From contig CALODL010000027.1 of the NCBI GenBank assembly GCA_942492115.1, positions 558,001 through 622,000 of the forward strand: a stretch of 64,000 nt of DNA, given 5' to 3'. The notes under the pieces were generated by a model. The model had not been told where the DNA came from. It did not search any database and saw nothing but the letters and a program-made list of their open reading frames with translations. Position numbers and translations under genes: made by a program. Below, in pieces: positions 44,690-53,869 of the stretch. Within the stretch, counting starts at the first letter, position 1; each line of letters begins with the position of its first letter. This DNA comes from CALODL01 sp942492115 (GTDB taxonomy: Bacteria; Planctomycetota; Phycisphaerae; UBA1845; CAIVHJ01).

Positions 44690-44972
44690 CCGCAGCTGAA
44701 GAAGCCCGGCCACCCGCGTGGTCAGTGGACCCGGTGTCAGACCCGCGGGCACCCGTTGCTGTTCTGGCCCAACGCCTGGTGCGGACAATTGGGGCCCTAC
44801 CCCGTGAGTGATGCATCATTGTGTGCCCGCACGGTGCACGTCTTACCCTCTTCAACTATCATGACAACATGCGCAACGGGCCCATTCGGGGGTCCTGCCG
44901 GGCTACCGGTGTGTTCGGGGCCCGATCGCGTGATCGCACCATGTTGGATTCCTTTTCAGTTGGAGACGTTCC

Positions 44973-47093
44973 ATGCGCGCAGCACTGATTGGATTGAGTC
45001 TGGTCGGGGGGATGCTGATGGCCGGTTGTGAATCAGGATCGAAGCGCCCAGTGTCGGTGACCCCGCCTCGAGCGGAGGTGCGCCCGCATCGTCTGGAGAA
45101 GCACGGCGACGTGCGCATCGACAACTACTACTGGCTGAACCAGCGCGAAGACCCCGAGGTCATTGCCTACCTCAATGCCGAGAACGCGCATACGGCCGCG
45201 GTCATGGGGCACACCAAGACGCTCCAAGAGGAGCTGTTCGAGGAGATCAAGGGCCGCATCAAGCAGAACGATGAATCCGTGCCATACCGCGACAAGAACT
45301 ACTACTACTACTCGCGCTTCCTCGAAGGAAAGCAATATCGCGTGCACTGTCGCCGGCGCGGTGCCCTCGATGGGCCAGAGCAAATCATGCTCGATGTCAA
45401 CGATGTGGCTGCCGGCAAGCCCTATTGTTCGGTCCGTGGTCTGAAAGTCAGTTCATCGGAGGATATTCTCGCCTACGGTGTGGATACAGTTGGTCGGCGG
45501 ATCTATACGATCAAGTTCAAGAATCTCGTTACGGGTGAGGAATACGCTGACACGATTCCTGATGTCACGGGCAACATGGCCTGGGCCAATGACAACAAGA
45601 CCCTGTTCTATACGAAACAAGATCCGATCACCCTGCGTTCAGATCGCATTTACCGTCACGAACTGGGAACGGATGCATCCAGGGATCAGCTTGTATTCAA
45701 GGAGCAGGACGAGACGTTCTCCTGTTTCGTGTTCAAGACCAAATCGCGTAAGTACATCATGATTGCCTCGCAACAGACTCTCAGTAGCGAGTTTCGGTAT
45801 GTCGACGCAGACGCACCAGGTGGCCCCTTCACAGTCATTCTTCCGCGCGAACGTGATCACGAATATAGTGTCGAACACTTTGGCGAGCATTTCTACATCA
45901 AGACGAATGACCAGGCGAAGAACTTCAGGCTCGTGTCGGCGCCCATTGCCTCGCCCCAGCGCGAACACTGGGTCGAGGTCGTGCCCCATCGTCATGACGT
46001 GCTGCTCGAAGGCTTCGAAATCTTCAAGAAGTACATGGTCGTGAGTGAGCGGCGCAAGGGCCTGATGCACATGCGGGTCATGGCATGGGCCGGTGGCGAG
46101 CACGAGATCGATTTTGGGGAACCGGCCTACATGGCGTTTCCCAGCAGCAACGTCGAATTCGATACATCGACACTTCGGTTCGTTTACAGCTCCATGACCA
46201 CACCGCGGACGGTCTACGATTACGATATGGCCGCGCGCACGAAACAGATGATGAAGCAGGATGAGGTCCTCGGCGGGTTCGACGCCAGTCGCTATGAAAC
46301 CAGGCGATTGTACGCTTCAGCACGTGACGGCACGCAGGTGCCGATCTCCATTGTGTACCGCAAGGGGCTCAAGCGCGATGGCAGTCACCCATGTCTGCTC
46401 TATGCGTACGGCTCGTACGGTTCGAGCATGGACGCCAGTTTCAGCTCGTCGCGGCTGAGTTTGCTCGATCGCGGTTTCGTCTATGCCATCGCCCATGTTC
46501 GTGGTGGTGAGGAAATGGGACGGCAGTGGTACGAAGACGGCAAGTTGCTGAAGAAAAAGAATACTTTTACAGATTTCATCGATTGCGGCTCTTATCTAGT
46601 TCGAGAGCAGTACACTTCGGCGGAGCGGTTATACGCTATGGGTGGCAGTGCCGGTGGGTTGCTGATGGGCGCTATCATCAATATGAGTCCTGAGCTGTTC
46701 GATGGTGTCGTGGCTCGCGTGCCGTTCGTCGATGTCGTCACCACCATGCTCGATGACAGCATTCCGCTGACGACCAGCGAGTACGACGAGTGGGGGAATC
46801 CGAACGACAAGACCTATTACGACTACATGCTGTCCTATTCGCCGTATGACAACGTGACCGCACAGCACTATCCGCATGTGCTCGTCACAACGGGGCTGCA
46901 CGATTCACAGGTGCAGTACTGGGAGCCGGCCAAGTGGGTCGCCAAACTGCGCGCGACCAAGGCCGACGACAATCTGCTTCTCATGAAGACGAACATGGAG
47001 GCCGGTCACGGCGGCGCGTCGGGGCGCTACAAGCGCTATCGCGAGACTGCATTCATTTACGCGTTCCTTCTTGAACTGGCGGGTCGCTCTTGA
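44973..47093 (+). CDS. ptrB: Oligopeptidase B, S9A family, lipoprotein form
   Basis: Serine peptidase cutting short peptides after basic residues. LVGGMLMAGCES at the N-terminus is a lipobox with Cys18-20, so the enzyme is probably a membrane-anchored lipoprotein, whereas E. coli PtrB is cytoplasmic. DNYYWLNQREDPEVIAYL is the typical start of the beta-propeller domain. MGGSAGGLLMG carries the nucleophile Ser, TGLHDSQVQYWEPAKW the Asp, and NMEAGHGGASGR the His, in family order. The 706-residue length fits. The lipobox is the odd point. Confidence 0.92.
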   Translation: MRAALIGLSLVGGMLMAGCESGSKRPVSVTPPRAEVRPHRLEKHGDVRIDNYYWLNQREDPEVIAYLNAENAHTAAVMGHTKTLQEELFEEIKGRIKQNDESVPYRDKNYYYYSRFLEGKQYRVHCRRRGALDGPEQIMLDVNDVAAGKPYCSVRGLKVSSSEDILAYGVDTVGRRIYTIKFKNLVTGEEYADTIPDVTGNMAWANDNKTLFYTKQDPITLRSDRIYRHELGTDASRDQLVFKEQDETFSCFVFKTKSRKYIMIASQQTLSSEFRYVDADAPGGPFTVILPRERDHEYSVEHFGEHFYIKTNDQAKNFRLVSAPIASPQREHWVEVVPHRHDVLLEGFEIFKKYMVVSERRKGLMHMRVMAWAGGEHEIDFGEPAYMAFPSSNVEFDTSTLRFVYSSMTTPRTVYDYDMAARTKQMMKQDEVLGGFDASRYETRRLYASARDGTQVPISIVYRKGLKRDGSHPCLLYAYGSYGSSMDASFSSSRLSLLDRGFVYAIAHVRGGEEMGRQWYEDGKLLKKKNTFTDFIDCGSYLVREQYTSAERLYAMGGSAGGLLMGAIINMSPELFDGVVARVPFVDVVTTMLDDSIPLTTSEYDEWGNPNDKTYYDYMLSYSPYDNVTAQHYPHVLVTTGLHDSQVQYWEPAKWVAKLRATKADDNLLLMKTNMEAGHGGASGRYKRYRETAFIYAFLLELAGRS

Positions 47094-47174
47094 AGCTGCC
47101 TTCGAGTGCAGAATGCCACGATACCAGCGGCGTCTGGCGTCACCGCGCCAAGCGCACAGCCTTGTGAGGCGCTC

Positions 47175-48659
47175 TCATGGGAATCTGACTTTGCCGTCTA
47201 CGTTGGCATCGAACGAATTGGCCGTTTCGATGTCCTCGTTGACCACAGCATCGCTGTCGAGGTAGACACCGTAGGTAGCGCTATACTTGAACGTGCTGTT
47301 GTTCACCTCGGCTTGTGCGGGGCGTGCCACGCTGCCATCGAGCACAAGGCTGCCATCACCCCGGCCGCCGGCGTACTCGATCGTGACGTAGTCGAGGCGG
47401 TTCTGTGTGGACAAGCTGTCTGAGATGCGCACGCCGCCCCAGAATCCGGGAGTCGGGTCTGCGGCGCCGAACACGATCGGGCTGTCGAAACGGCCGGCTG
47501 CGATGAGCTCTCCTGCACCCTCGATGAGCAGCTCGCTGTTGGCACTCATCACGAACGTCGCTCCCGGTTCGATTGTCAGTGAGCCGAGCACTTTCACCGG
47601 ATTACTGATCAGGTAGGGTACGTCCAGGGCCGGCCACACCTGGTCGTTCTCGAAGAAGCTGCTGTGGATCTCGAAACGGTCGATGTCGTTACCCGTGTAC
47701 ATCGACGAGCCGTCGAGCCAGGTAACCGCTTCAACATCGGTGCTGCCGGGGCCTGCGGCATTGAGCGTCAGCACGTTGTCGTTGAAAGCATCGATGATGA
47801 CATTGTTATCCAGCAGTATGCCGTACGTTGCACTGTGCTGAATCGTGCAGTCTGTGATGCTGACGCGCGATGGTCGATTGAGGCTGCCATCGAGAAACAG
47901 GTTGGCGTTATATGTGCCACCACCATATTCGATGGTGACATGTTCGAGGCGATTATCAGGCGATTGGGCCTCGAGGAAGCGAATGCCATCCCAGTGCCCG
48001 CGCTCGGCGACCGCTGCGGTCATGCGAATCGGTTCGGCCACGGTACCGACGGCATTGAGCACGCCTGCATCGCGAACCGTGAGGCCGGCGCCCTCGGCAA
48101 ATATCAGCGTGGTACATGGACGCACCGTGACCGTGCTCCGATCGATGATGACGTCTCCGGTGACGTCATAGCAGCCCGCCGTCAGAGTGATGTCGTCCAG
48201 TTGCAGGCCGGTGAGCTCTCTGCAGGCCTTCGGGTTGAGCGTCAAGCTGACGATGATGTCCAGCGGCGCCACGTCATTGGAGTCGGGTGTGATCGTGACT
48301 TCGCCCAGATAGGCCGTGCCGCTGGCGACGAGGTCCTTGTGGTCGACGAGCAACCTGACGGAAGCTTCCGTGTCGTTCAGCGTGCCCTGGTCGGGCACCA
48401 CGGTCAGCCAGTCGACGGTCGTTGTCGCAGTCCACGCCACGGGCGCATCGCCGTCATAGCGCAGTTCGATTGATTGAGAATTGAGCCGCGGTCCCAACTC
48501 CGTTCCTTCGTAGATCAACGAGGACCTGGAAGCTTCGAGGGCGGCGGCGCCTGGGTCGAGAGGACCGGTCGTTGACTGGGTTGCGGATTGATTTGCACAA
48601 CCGCCGAAAATGATCGATGCCAGGACCAGGGCGGCCGCGATGCGCAGGGGCTGGGTCAT
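47175..48659 (-). CDS. Beta-helix lipoprotein with BACON-like domain, 494 aa
   Basis: ATG 48659 has AAGGAG six bases upstream and starts a lipoprotein signal, LASIIFGGCANQ. Residues ~70-170 form an Ig/BACON-like domain (WTATTTVDWLTVVPDQGTL, LDIIVSLTLNP). The rest is a right-handed parallel beta-helix with repeats such as NRLEHVTIEYGGGTYNANL and NRLDYVTIEYAGGRGDGSL, where VTIEYxGG recurs. It probably sits on the cell envelope and binds a polymer; catalytic residues are not evident. The longer frame to 48812 is rejected. Confidence 0.8.
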   Translation of the reverse strand: MTQPLRIAAALVLASIIFGGCANQSATQSTTGPLDPGAAALEASRSSLIYEGTELGPRLNSQSIELRYDGDAPVAWTATTTVDWLTVVPDQGTLNDTEASVRLLVDHKDLVASGTAYLGEVTITPDSNDVAPLDIIVSLTLNPKACRELTGLQLDDITLTAGCYDVTGDVIIDRSTVTVRPCTTLIFAEGAGLTVRDAGVLNAVGTVAEPIRMTAAVAERGHWDGIRFLEAQSPDNRLEHVTIEYGGGTYNANLFLDGSLNRPSRVSITDCTIQHSATYGILLDNNVIIDAFNDNVLTLNAAGPGSTDVEAVTWLDGSSMYTGNDIDRFEIHSSFFENDQVWPALDVPYLISNPVKVLGSLTIEPGATFVMSANSELLIEGAGELIAAGRFDSPIVFGAADPTPGFWGGVRISDSLSTQNRLDYVTIEYAGGRGDGSLVLDGSVARPAQAEVNNSTFKYSATYGVYLDSDAVVNEDIETANSFDANVDGKVRFP

Positions 48660-48775
48660 GTCGGGCTCCTTCATGCTCGAGATGCCCTGGCATCGGTCGG
48701 ATGGCGGTCGAACTGAGCACAGCACGAATGAGGAGGAGGCTGGTCGGCCGTTCGGACGCCCCATAACGCGCGGGG

Positions 48776-49135
48776 TCAGTCCTCGAGGAGACGGAGGGCG
48801 TCTTCGCAGCAATCGGCGATCTCGAAGCGGTCAGCGATCTTGACCGTTTCGAGAATCTCTTTGAGGCCGGCGGAGGTGTTGGCGATGACCACGCGCGACC
48901 CACGGCGTTCGGCCTTGAGCTGCATGGTCAGCAGCGTACCGATGGCCAACGAGGACAGGTACTTGACGTTGGCACAATCCACGACGACCTTGACCGGCTC
49001 CTCGGATTCGACGAGGGCGAGCAGGACCGGTTGCAGCGTGTCCATGACCTCGGCGGCCAGCTTGGTCTCGGGGACGAACTCGATGACGACGATCGAACCG
49101 CGGTGCGTGATGGTGTAGAAGGAGTCTTGAATCAT
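48776..49135 (-). CDS. STAS-domain anti-sigma factor antagonist, 119 aa
   Basis: SpoIIAA/RsbV-type regulator. The single STAS domain runs from IVVIEFVPETKL to the C-terminus; VVVDCANVKYLSSLAIGTLL contains the phosphorylatable Ser (Ser62, possibly Ser61) at the usual position after the central strand. No kinase or sigma gene is adjacent, so the partner is elsewhere. The ATG at 49135 starts a protein of the normal length; a longer frame to 49240 is rejected. Confidence 0.87.
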   Translation of the reverse strand: MIQDSFYTITHRGSIVVIEFVPETKLAAEVMDTLQPVLLALVESEEPVKVVVDCANVKYLSSLAIGTLLTMQLKAERRGSRVVIANTSAGLKEILETVKIADRFEIADCCEDALRLLED

Positions 49136-49203
49136 GACCGCCATACTATAACGGCCAGCCCCGCAGATGAACACCTCTGCGACGCCTCGGGCAGTTATGC
49201 CGG

Positions 49204-50355
49204 CTACGGCCCGCAGGGCGGGGGTTGGGCGACGGACCACTCGTCGGCGTCAAGAATCAGCACGTTGGCAAGGTCGCCCTCTGAGGCCGCCGCGTAGGGC
49301 GAGAGGCCCGACGCAGAGGCTTTCTGGTACAGATCGGTGAGCAGTTGGTCACTCCGCTCCTTGGATCCGGTTGTCCTGATGACATAGTCGATGACCAGGA
49401 CCGTCTTGCCCTGCGTAGTGTAGGCCGCCAGGGTACTGAGCGTCTCCGCTACCTGCGCCTGCAGCTTCGGCACATCCTCGTTGAAGAAGACGTGTTCCAC
49501 CGCGATGCCGTCGATCACATCGAGAAACTGCTCGCCCAGGCCGTCGAGCTGTCCGCGGTCATCGAAGATGATCTCATTGCCGTTTTGTACGAAGACCTTG
49601 AAGTCGGGCAGGCCACGCACCTGACGGGCGTATTCGGTCAGGGTTACGACCCAGGCGACCATTCGCTCGCGGGCTTCGCTGCGCGTGAGTTCCTGCTGTG
49701 CACCGGAGCTCCAGAAATCGTAAGCTGCAACCCCATCGAGATAAACACCGTCGTATTGGGCATTGATGATCCGGTCGAACGGCGTAGCAGCGGATCCGGC
49801 GGCGGTTGTGCCCATGATCACGGCATGCCATTGCGGGTCCCAGTAGCGTACCTGATAGGTGGCCGGTATCATATAGTCCCATTCGCCAAGCCAGGCCGGA
49901 GCGAGCCCAGGAAGGGGAAACCCTGTGATTCCGTCACCCGTCACCCACACGGGATCCCAGTAGGTTGCCGAATCTTCCGCTCTGGCGAGATGCAGGTACG
50001 CCAGAATCTGTTTCGGGCAAGCTCCGCTCGATCGTAGCGTCTCGACTTCCCCGAGAGTCAACTCCGTGCTCAAGTCACCATTCCGACTGGGTTCGATCAT
50101 GATCATGTCGAACGACTGGGCCGCCAGCTCACTGAGCCCGATGTCGGACGAATCATGAATGACCGCAAAGCTGACTTGTCGTGGTGGCGTTATGGTTTCA
50201 ACGGGTGGGTCTTCGGTCGGCGGTAGTTCGGTGGGTATGTCAGGTATTTGTGCCGGCGGTTCTTCAGTCGTCGACGGCGGCATGCTCGAAGCGCAGCCTC
50301 CCAGGAAAGAACAAGGCAGGCACAGCCAGGCCACTAGACGGAATATTGTGCGCAT
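49204..50355 (-). CDS. GH114-like TIM-barrel lipoprotein, 383 aa
   Basis: Probable glycoside hydrolase of the endo-alpha-1,4-polygalactosaminidase (GH114, TM1410) group. LPCSFLGGCASS is a lipobox. A Pro-rich linker (residues ~25-60) is followed by FAVIHDSSDIGLSELAAQSF, ILAYLHLARAEDS, and INAQYDGVYLDGVAAYDFW, where DGVYLDG carries the expected catalytic Asp. FVQNGNEII is a later barrel strand. Likely substrates are galactosamine-rich exopolysaccharides. It is transcribed toward the STAS gene; repeat copy 3 begins 27 bases upstream of its start. Confidence 0.8.
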   Translation of the reverse strand: MRTIFRLVAWLCLPCSFLGGCASSMPPSTTEEPPAQIPDIPTELPPTEDPPVETITPPRQVSFAVIHDSSDIGLSELAAQSFDMIMIEPSRNGDLSTELTLGEVETLRSSGACPKQILAYLHLARAEDSATYWDPVWVTGDGITGFPLPGLAPAWLGEWDYMIPATYQVRYWDPQWHAVIMGTTAAGSAATPFDRIINAQYDGVYLDGVAAYDFWSSGAQQELTRSEARERMVAWVVTLTEYARQVRGLPDFKVFVQNGNEIIFDDRGQLDGLGEQFLDVIDGIAVEHVFFNEDVPKLQAQVAETLSTLAAYTTQGKTVLVIDYVIRTTGSKERSDQLLTDLYQKASASGLSPYAAASEGDLANVLILDADEWSVAQPPPCGP

Positions 50356-50382
50356 CGTGGTGTTCTCCGAATACAGATTCTC

Positions 50383-50548
50383 CTAAGTGCCCCATTCACA
50401 ATTCTTTGTAGGGTTTTCCGGACGCTTGCCGCCCTGGACTGTGTTGCTCGTCGTCAACGATGTCAGGCATCGCCTCCTCCTCGCGCCTTGCCCAACACGA
50501 CAATCGCCGCGGAGAACCCTACACCCAATTATGAAAGGGAGCACTAAG
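50383..50548 (+). mobile_element. 168-bp-class MITE-like element, copy 3
   Basis: 166 bases, same orientation as copy 2 and alike at ~97% of positions, lacking one T and one G. It runs from CTAAGTGCCCC to GGGAGCACTAAG. It lies in the spacer between the GH114-like gene (minus) and the phoD gene (plus), so it may affect both promoters. Here the terminal CTAAG does not coincide with a stop codon. Confidence 0.86.
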
Positions 50549-50629
50549 AATACAATTCAGCCCGCTCGCTGCGCCGGCGGTCGCGCGATATCGGACACCT
50601 TGTCTGGATCGTAACTGCAATTATCATGC

Positions 50630-52474
50630 GTGAGGAGTGGAGGTGACCACGCATTGATCAGTACGGCCATCATCTTTACGTGCACGGTGTACCTGGGACA
50701 GGCTCTACCCAACGGTGTAGCCAGCGGAGATGTCACGCATACCACTGCAGTGTTGTGGGCCCGCGCATCGGCCTCGGGTGTGGTCACGTTCGACGTCGCG
50801 CGGGACAACTCCTTCGACGAGATACTGGTGCGTGCGTCCGTTGATGTACAGGATGTCATGGTGCCGGCTAAGGTCCTGGTCGACGGTTTGAGTCCTGGGG
50901 CGCAGTACGCGTATCGCGCGACTGATTCGGCAGGGCGGTTCTCACCAGGGACGTTCACGACCCCGCACGCGTACGGAGTCGCCGGACTGCGCTTTGGCGT
51001 TTCCGGTGATTGGCGCGGTGAGCTGGGGCCCTATCCGGCGGTGTCCAATGTGTCCGATCGGGCCCTCGATCTGTTCGTCGCACTCGGCGATACCATCTAC
51101 GCCGATTTTCCATCGCCGGCCGTGCCGATCGAGCAAGCAACTACACTCGAGCAATTTCGGGCCAAACATGACGAAATCTACCGCACGCGCTTCGGTGTTG
51201 CGTGGCTGGCTGACGTGCGGGCATCGACGGCATTGCTGGCGACTATCGACGATCACGAGGTGACCAACGATTTTTCCGGTGGGGCGTCGCCTGCGGTGGA
51301 TGATCGCTTCGACGACACGGCCGCGCTGGTCAACGAGACGGACCTGTACAACAACGGCATGCAGGCCTTTCACGAATACCATCCACTCCGCGAAGAGTTC
51401 TATGGATCGACGGGGGATCCCGTCACCGCCGGCAAACGCAAGCTGTATCGCCAGCGGACCTATGGACTGGACGCCGCATTGTTTTTGCTCGACGCGCGAT
51501 CGTTCCGCGATGCGCCCGTTGTATCACTGGCTCCGGGGTCGACAGACACCACTATCGCTGGTTTTCTGGAGGCATCATTTGCACCTGGGCGGACCATGCT
51601 CGGGGCGGTCCAGATCGCTGCGCTCGAGCGCGATCTCCTCGACGCGGAGGCGAACGGTGTGACGTGGAAATTTGTCCTGGTTCCCGAGCCGATTCAGAAC
51701 TTCGGGCCGTTCTTCGCTGAGGATCGTTTCGAAGGGTACGCGGCGGAACGCACGCGCCTCTTGCGATTCATCCATGATCATGATTTGCACAATGTCGTGT
51801 TCGTGGCCGCCGATATCCACGGGACTGTCATCAATAATCTCAACTATCGTGAATCGCCCGATGGTCCCGAGATCCCCACCCGGTCATTCGAGGTCACCAC
51901 GGGATCGGTGGCGTTTGCTCCACCATTCGCGCCGGCGGCCATCATGTTCGCTGATCTCGCCGATCTCGGGTTCATCGCCGACCTCGGGATAGGCGTGTAC
52001 CGCGCCGTGGCCCGTCCGTTGCAGGAGACCCTCGTGGTCATCGCCAGCAACATCGTGCTTGGGCAGTTCGGCTACAACCCGATCGGGCTGGAGGACGCGG
52101 ATATTCAGGCCCGCATCGACGCGGGGCAGTGGGTTGCGGTCCACACCTACGGATGGACTGAATTCGACATTGATGCCACGACGCACACGCTGACCATTTC
52201 GACCTACGGAATCCCATGGTACTCGGCGACCGATCTGCTGGAGGACCCTGCAGCTGTTATCTCACGCACTCCGCGCATCGTGAGCCGTGTGATCGTAGAC
52301 CCGCGCTGCCCAGCCGGGACCCACCTGGCCTGCGGTGACCTGGACGCGCCGAGGCCGCCGGCGACGTGCGGCGTCCTTGGAGCGCTGAACAGTGCGGTCC
52401 TGTGCGCCGGCTTGGTGGTGTTGCGCTGTGGCGCTGGCCGCCGCCGCCGCCGTGTGTGCCGATTGAGTGCTTGA
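50630..52474 (+). CDS. phoD: PhoD-family alkaline phosphatase/phosphodiesterase, 614 aa
   Basis: Exported phosphatase. LPNGVASGDVTHTTAVLWAR is the PhoD N-terminal Fn3-like domain start. Metal-binding motifs follow: FGVSGDW, LFVALGDTIYAD, ATIDDHEVTNDF and VVFVAADIHGT. The start is uncertain: GTG 50630 gives a signal peptide with some charge, while an in-frame TTG at 50654 follows GGAGGTGA with seven bases between. The C-terminus has a hydrophobic helix (LGALNSAVLCAGLVVL) ending in GRRRRRVCRLSA, a tripartite tail like sorting signals or a membrane anchor. The gene starts 82 bases after repeat copy 3. Confidence 0.85.
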   Translation: MRSGGDHALISTAIIFTCTVYLGQALPNGVASGDVTHTTAVLWARASASGVVTFDVARDNSFDEILVRASVDVQDVMVPAKVLVDGLSPGAQYAYRATDSAGRFSPGTFTTPHAYGVAGLRFGVSGDWRGELGPYPAVSNVSDRALDLFVALGDTIYADFPSPAVPIEQATTLEQFRAKHDEIYRTRFGVAWLADVRASTALLATIDDHEVTNDFSGGASPAVDDRFDDTAALVNETDLYNNGMQAFHEYHPLREEFYGSTGDPVTAGKRKLYRQRTYGLDAALFLLDARSFRDAPVVSLAPGSTDTTIAGFLEASFAPGRTMLGAVQIAALERDLLDAEANGVTWKFVLVPEPIQNFGPFFAEDRFEGYAAERTRLLRFIHDHDLHNVVFVAADIHGTVINNLNYRESPDGPEIPTRSFEVTTGSVAFAPPFAPAAIMFADLADLGFIADLGIGVYRAVARPLQETLVVIASNIVLGQFGYNPIGLEDADIQARIDAGQWVAVHTYGWTEFDIDATTHTLTISTYGIPWYSATDLLEDPAAVISRTPRIVSRVIVDPRCPAGTHLACGDLDAPRPPATCGVLGALNSAVLCAGLVVLRCGAGRRRRRVCRLSA

Positions 52475-52602
52475 TTAAAATATTGGATCCCAAAGCGTTG
52501 TGCCGCCATTTGAAAATGATGCATCAAGACTGTGCGGAGCGCGCGTGAATGAGGTATGGTGGCGGTTTCCGCTGAGCGCACTGGGCGATCAAGCAAGGAG
52601 GC

Positions 52603-52965
52603 ATGATGAGCACCGGTCAGCACAAGTCGTTCGACGGCAGTTTCGAGGATGCACTGGTTCAGGTCCGAACCCTGTTTCACGAGGCTGCCGAACTGGCCAG
52701 GAAACGCAAAGAACTGCAAAGCAAGCGAATTGATCGAAAACTCAGCGCTGAGGTCGAGCGCCGCAGTCGTGATCTCAAGTCACATCAGGAATACGTCCAG
52801 GGTATCATTCAGACACGCAAGAGGTGGTTCAGTGAACGCGGATTGAACCCGGACACGTTGCTGGGTGCGTTGCCGTCGGCCGTTTGCTCCGAGGACGGCT
52901 CGCTGGCATCGACGCGCGAACTTGCCGAGTTGTACAGCGACCTGCTTGGCACCAACGACTACTGA
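52603..52965 (+). CDS. Small helical hypothetical protein, 120 aa
   Basis: AAGGAGG lies just before ATG 52603, which is next to a second ATG at 52606. Residues ~15-75 are predicted coiled coil (LARKRKELQSKRIDRKLSAE, VERRSRDLKSHQEYVQG), then a shorter acidic helical part. No family recognised, and no membrane or export signal. It converges on the CTERM gene at 52986. Confidence 0.65.
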   Translation: MMSTGQHKSFDGSFEDALVQVRTLFHEAAELARKRKELQSKRIDRKLSAEVERRSRDLKSHQEYVQGIIQTRKRWFSERGLNPDTLLGALPSAVCSEDGSLASTRELAELYSDLLGTNDY

Positions 52966-52985
52966 ACGACCTGAGTGCTCCGGGC

Positions 52986-53654
52986 TCAGGCTGTGCGCCG
53001 GGTGATGACACCGGCGCCAACGATCAACAGCGCCAAGGCCAGGGCAAACAGTGCCCAGGTCGACGCGGCCGGGACCGGGCCACTCAGTTCATAGACGAGG
53101 GTATCGATCGCGAACGTGTAGCCGGTCGCCAGATCTGTGGTGACGGTGAACGAGGCGATGCCCGGAGCCACCACCGCGAGATGCTGTACTTGAGACCCAC
53201 CCCCCATGGCGCTGGCGACGGCTGCGTCGGACCCGATGATGTCCCCCTCATCATCGAAGACGGTCAGTGTGAACGTGCCTGTACAGCACGATGAGCCGTT
53301 GATCACGTCCAGTTCAACACGTCCAGCCAGCTCCTCGAATGTGCCGGTGATCAGGCCGGGTAGACCTGTGGGTGGTGTGTCGCCCAAGTTGCACGTGTCA
53401 CAGGTCGCGCAAATGTTCGGATCTGTTGTCGCGCTGTTGTCGAACAGCACGTCCAGCAGAATGACACCTCCGGTGACCGTGACCTCGGGGTACTCGAGAA
53501 CCGGACCATTATCAAATCCCGGAAAGATCATCTTGAACGAGCCCGGTGCGCCGACGTCATCAAAGTCGATGGTCGTTGTGCCCGCAAACCCTGCGGAACA
53601 TGAGGCAGCCACGCATCCCGCAGTGATCATCACTCTTGTCATGTTCATGATCAT
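52986..53654 (-). CDS. Exported protein with W-type C-terminal sorting signal
   Basis: The signal peptide from ATG 53654 (MTRVMITAGCVAASCSAGFAG, written here from its fifth residue) is followed by a ~180-residue beta-rich domain with a small Cys cluster (CATCDTCN, SSCCTG). The end is VPAASTWALFALALALL, then a few hydrophobic residues and ITRRTA: motif, transmembrane helix and basic tail. This matches exosortase-H-type signals, normally IPTLSEWG or VPTVSEWG, with W conserved and the following Gly replaced by Ala. It is the likely substrate of the XrtH-like protein at 40635. The start could also be two codons later. Function of the exported domain is unknown. Confidence 0.78.
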   Translation of the reverse strand: MIMNMTRVMITAGCVAASCSAGFAGTTTIDFDDVGAPGSFKMIFPGFDNGPVLEYPEVTVTGGVILLDVLFDNSATTDPNICATCDTCNLGDTPPTGLPGLITGTFEELAGRVELDVINGSSCCTGTFTLTVFDDEGDIIGSDAAVASAMGGGSQVQHLAVVAPGIASFTVTTDLATGYTFAIDTLVYELSGPVPAASTWALFALALALLIVGAGVITRRTA

Positions 53655-53869
53655 CACAATAGCACCTGGCGATGTCCGGCGCCAAACAGTCCGATTCAAT
53701 GAGATGTTTTGCAGGTCACTCCAGCCGTTTCTATAGCCTCAACGCAGGGGTGCTGACAAGCTGGGTAAGCCCTGGCGGTTACACGGCGCGTCCGTGAATA
53801 TCCCATTTGCCAAGCGCCCCGTTCGTATTTGAAGTTTGTCCCGGCACGTTAAAAACAGGGGGTGGTAAG

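Noticed and set aside
50387..50614. Short open frames inside the repeat copies as genes
   Set aside because: The frames differ between copies and are interrupted by the indels. The conserved features are the inverted ends, not a protein.
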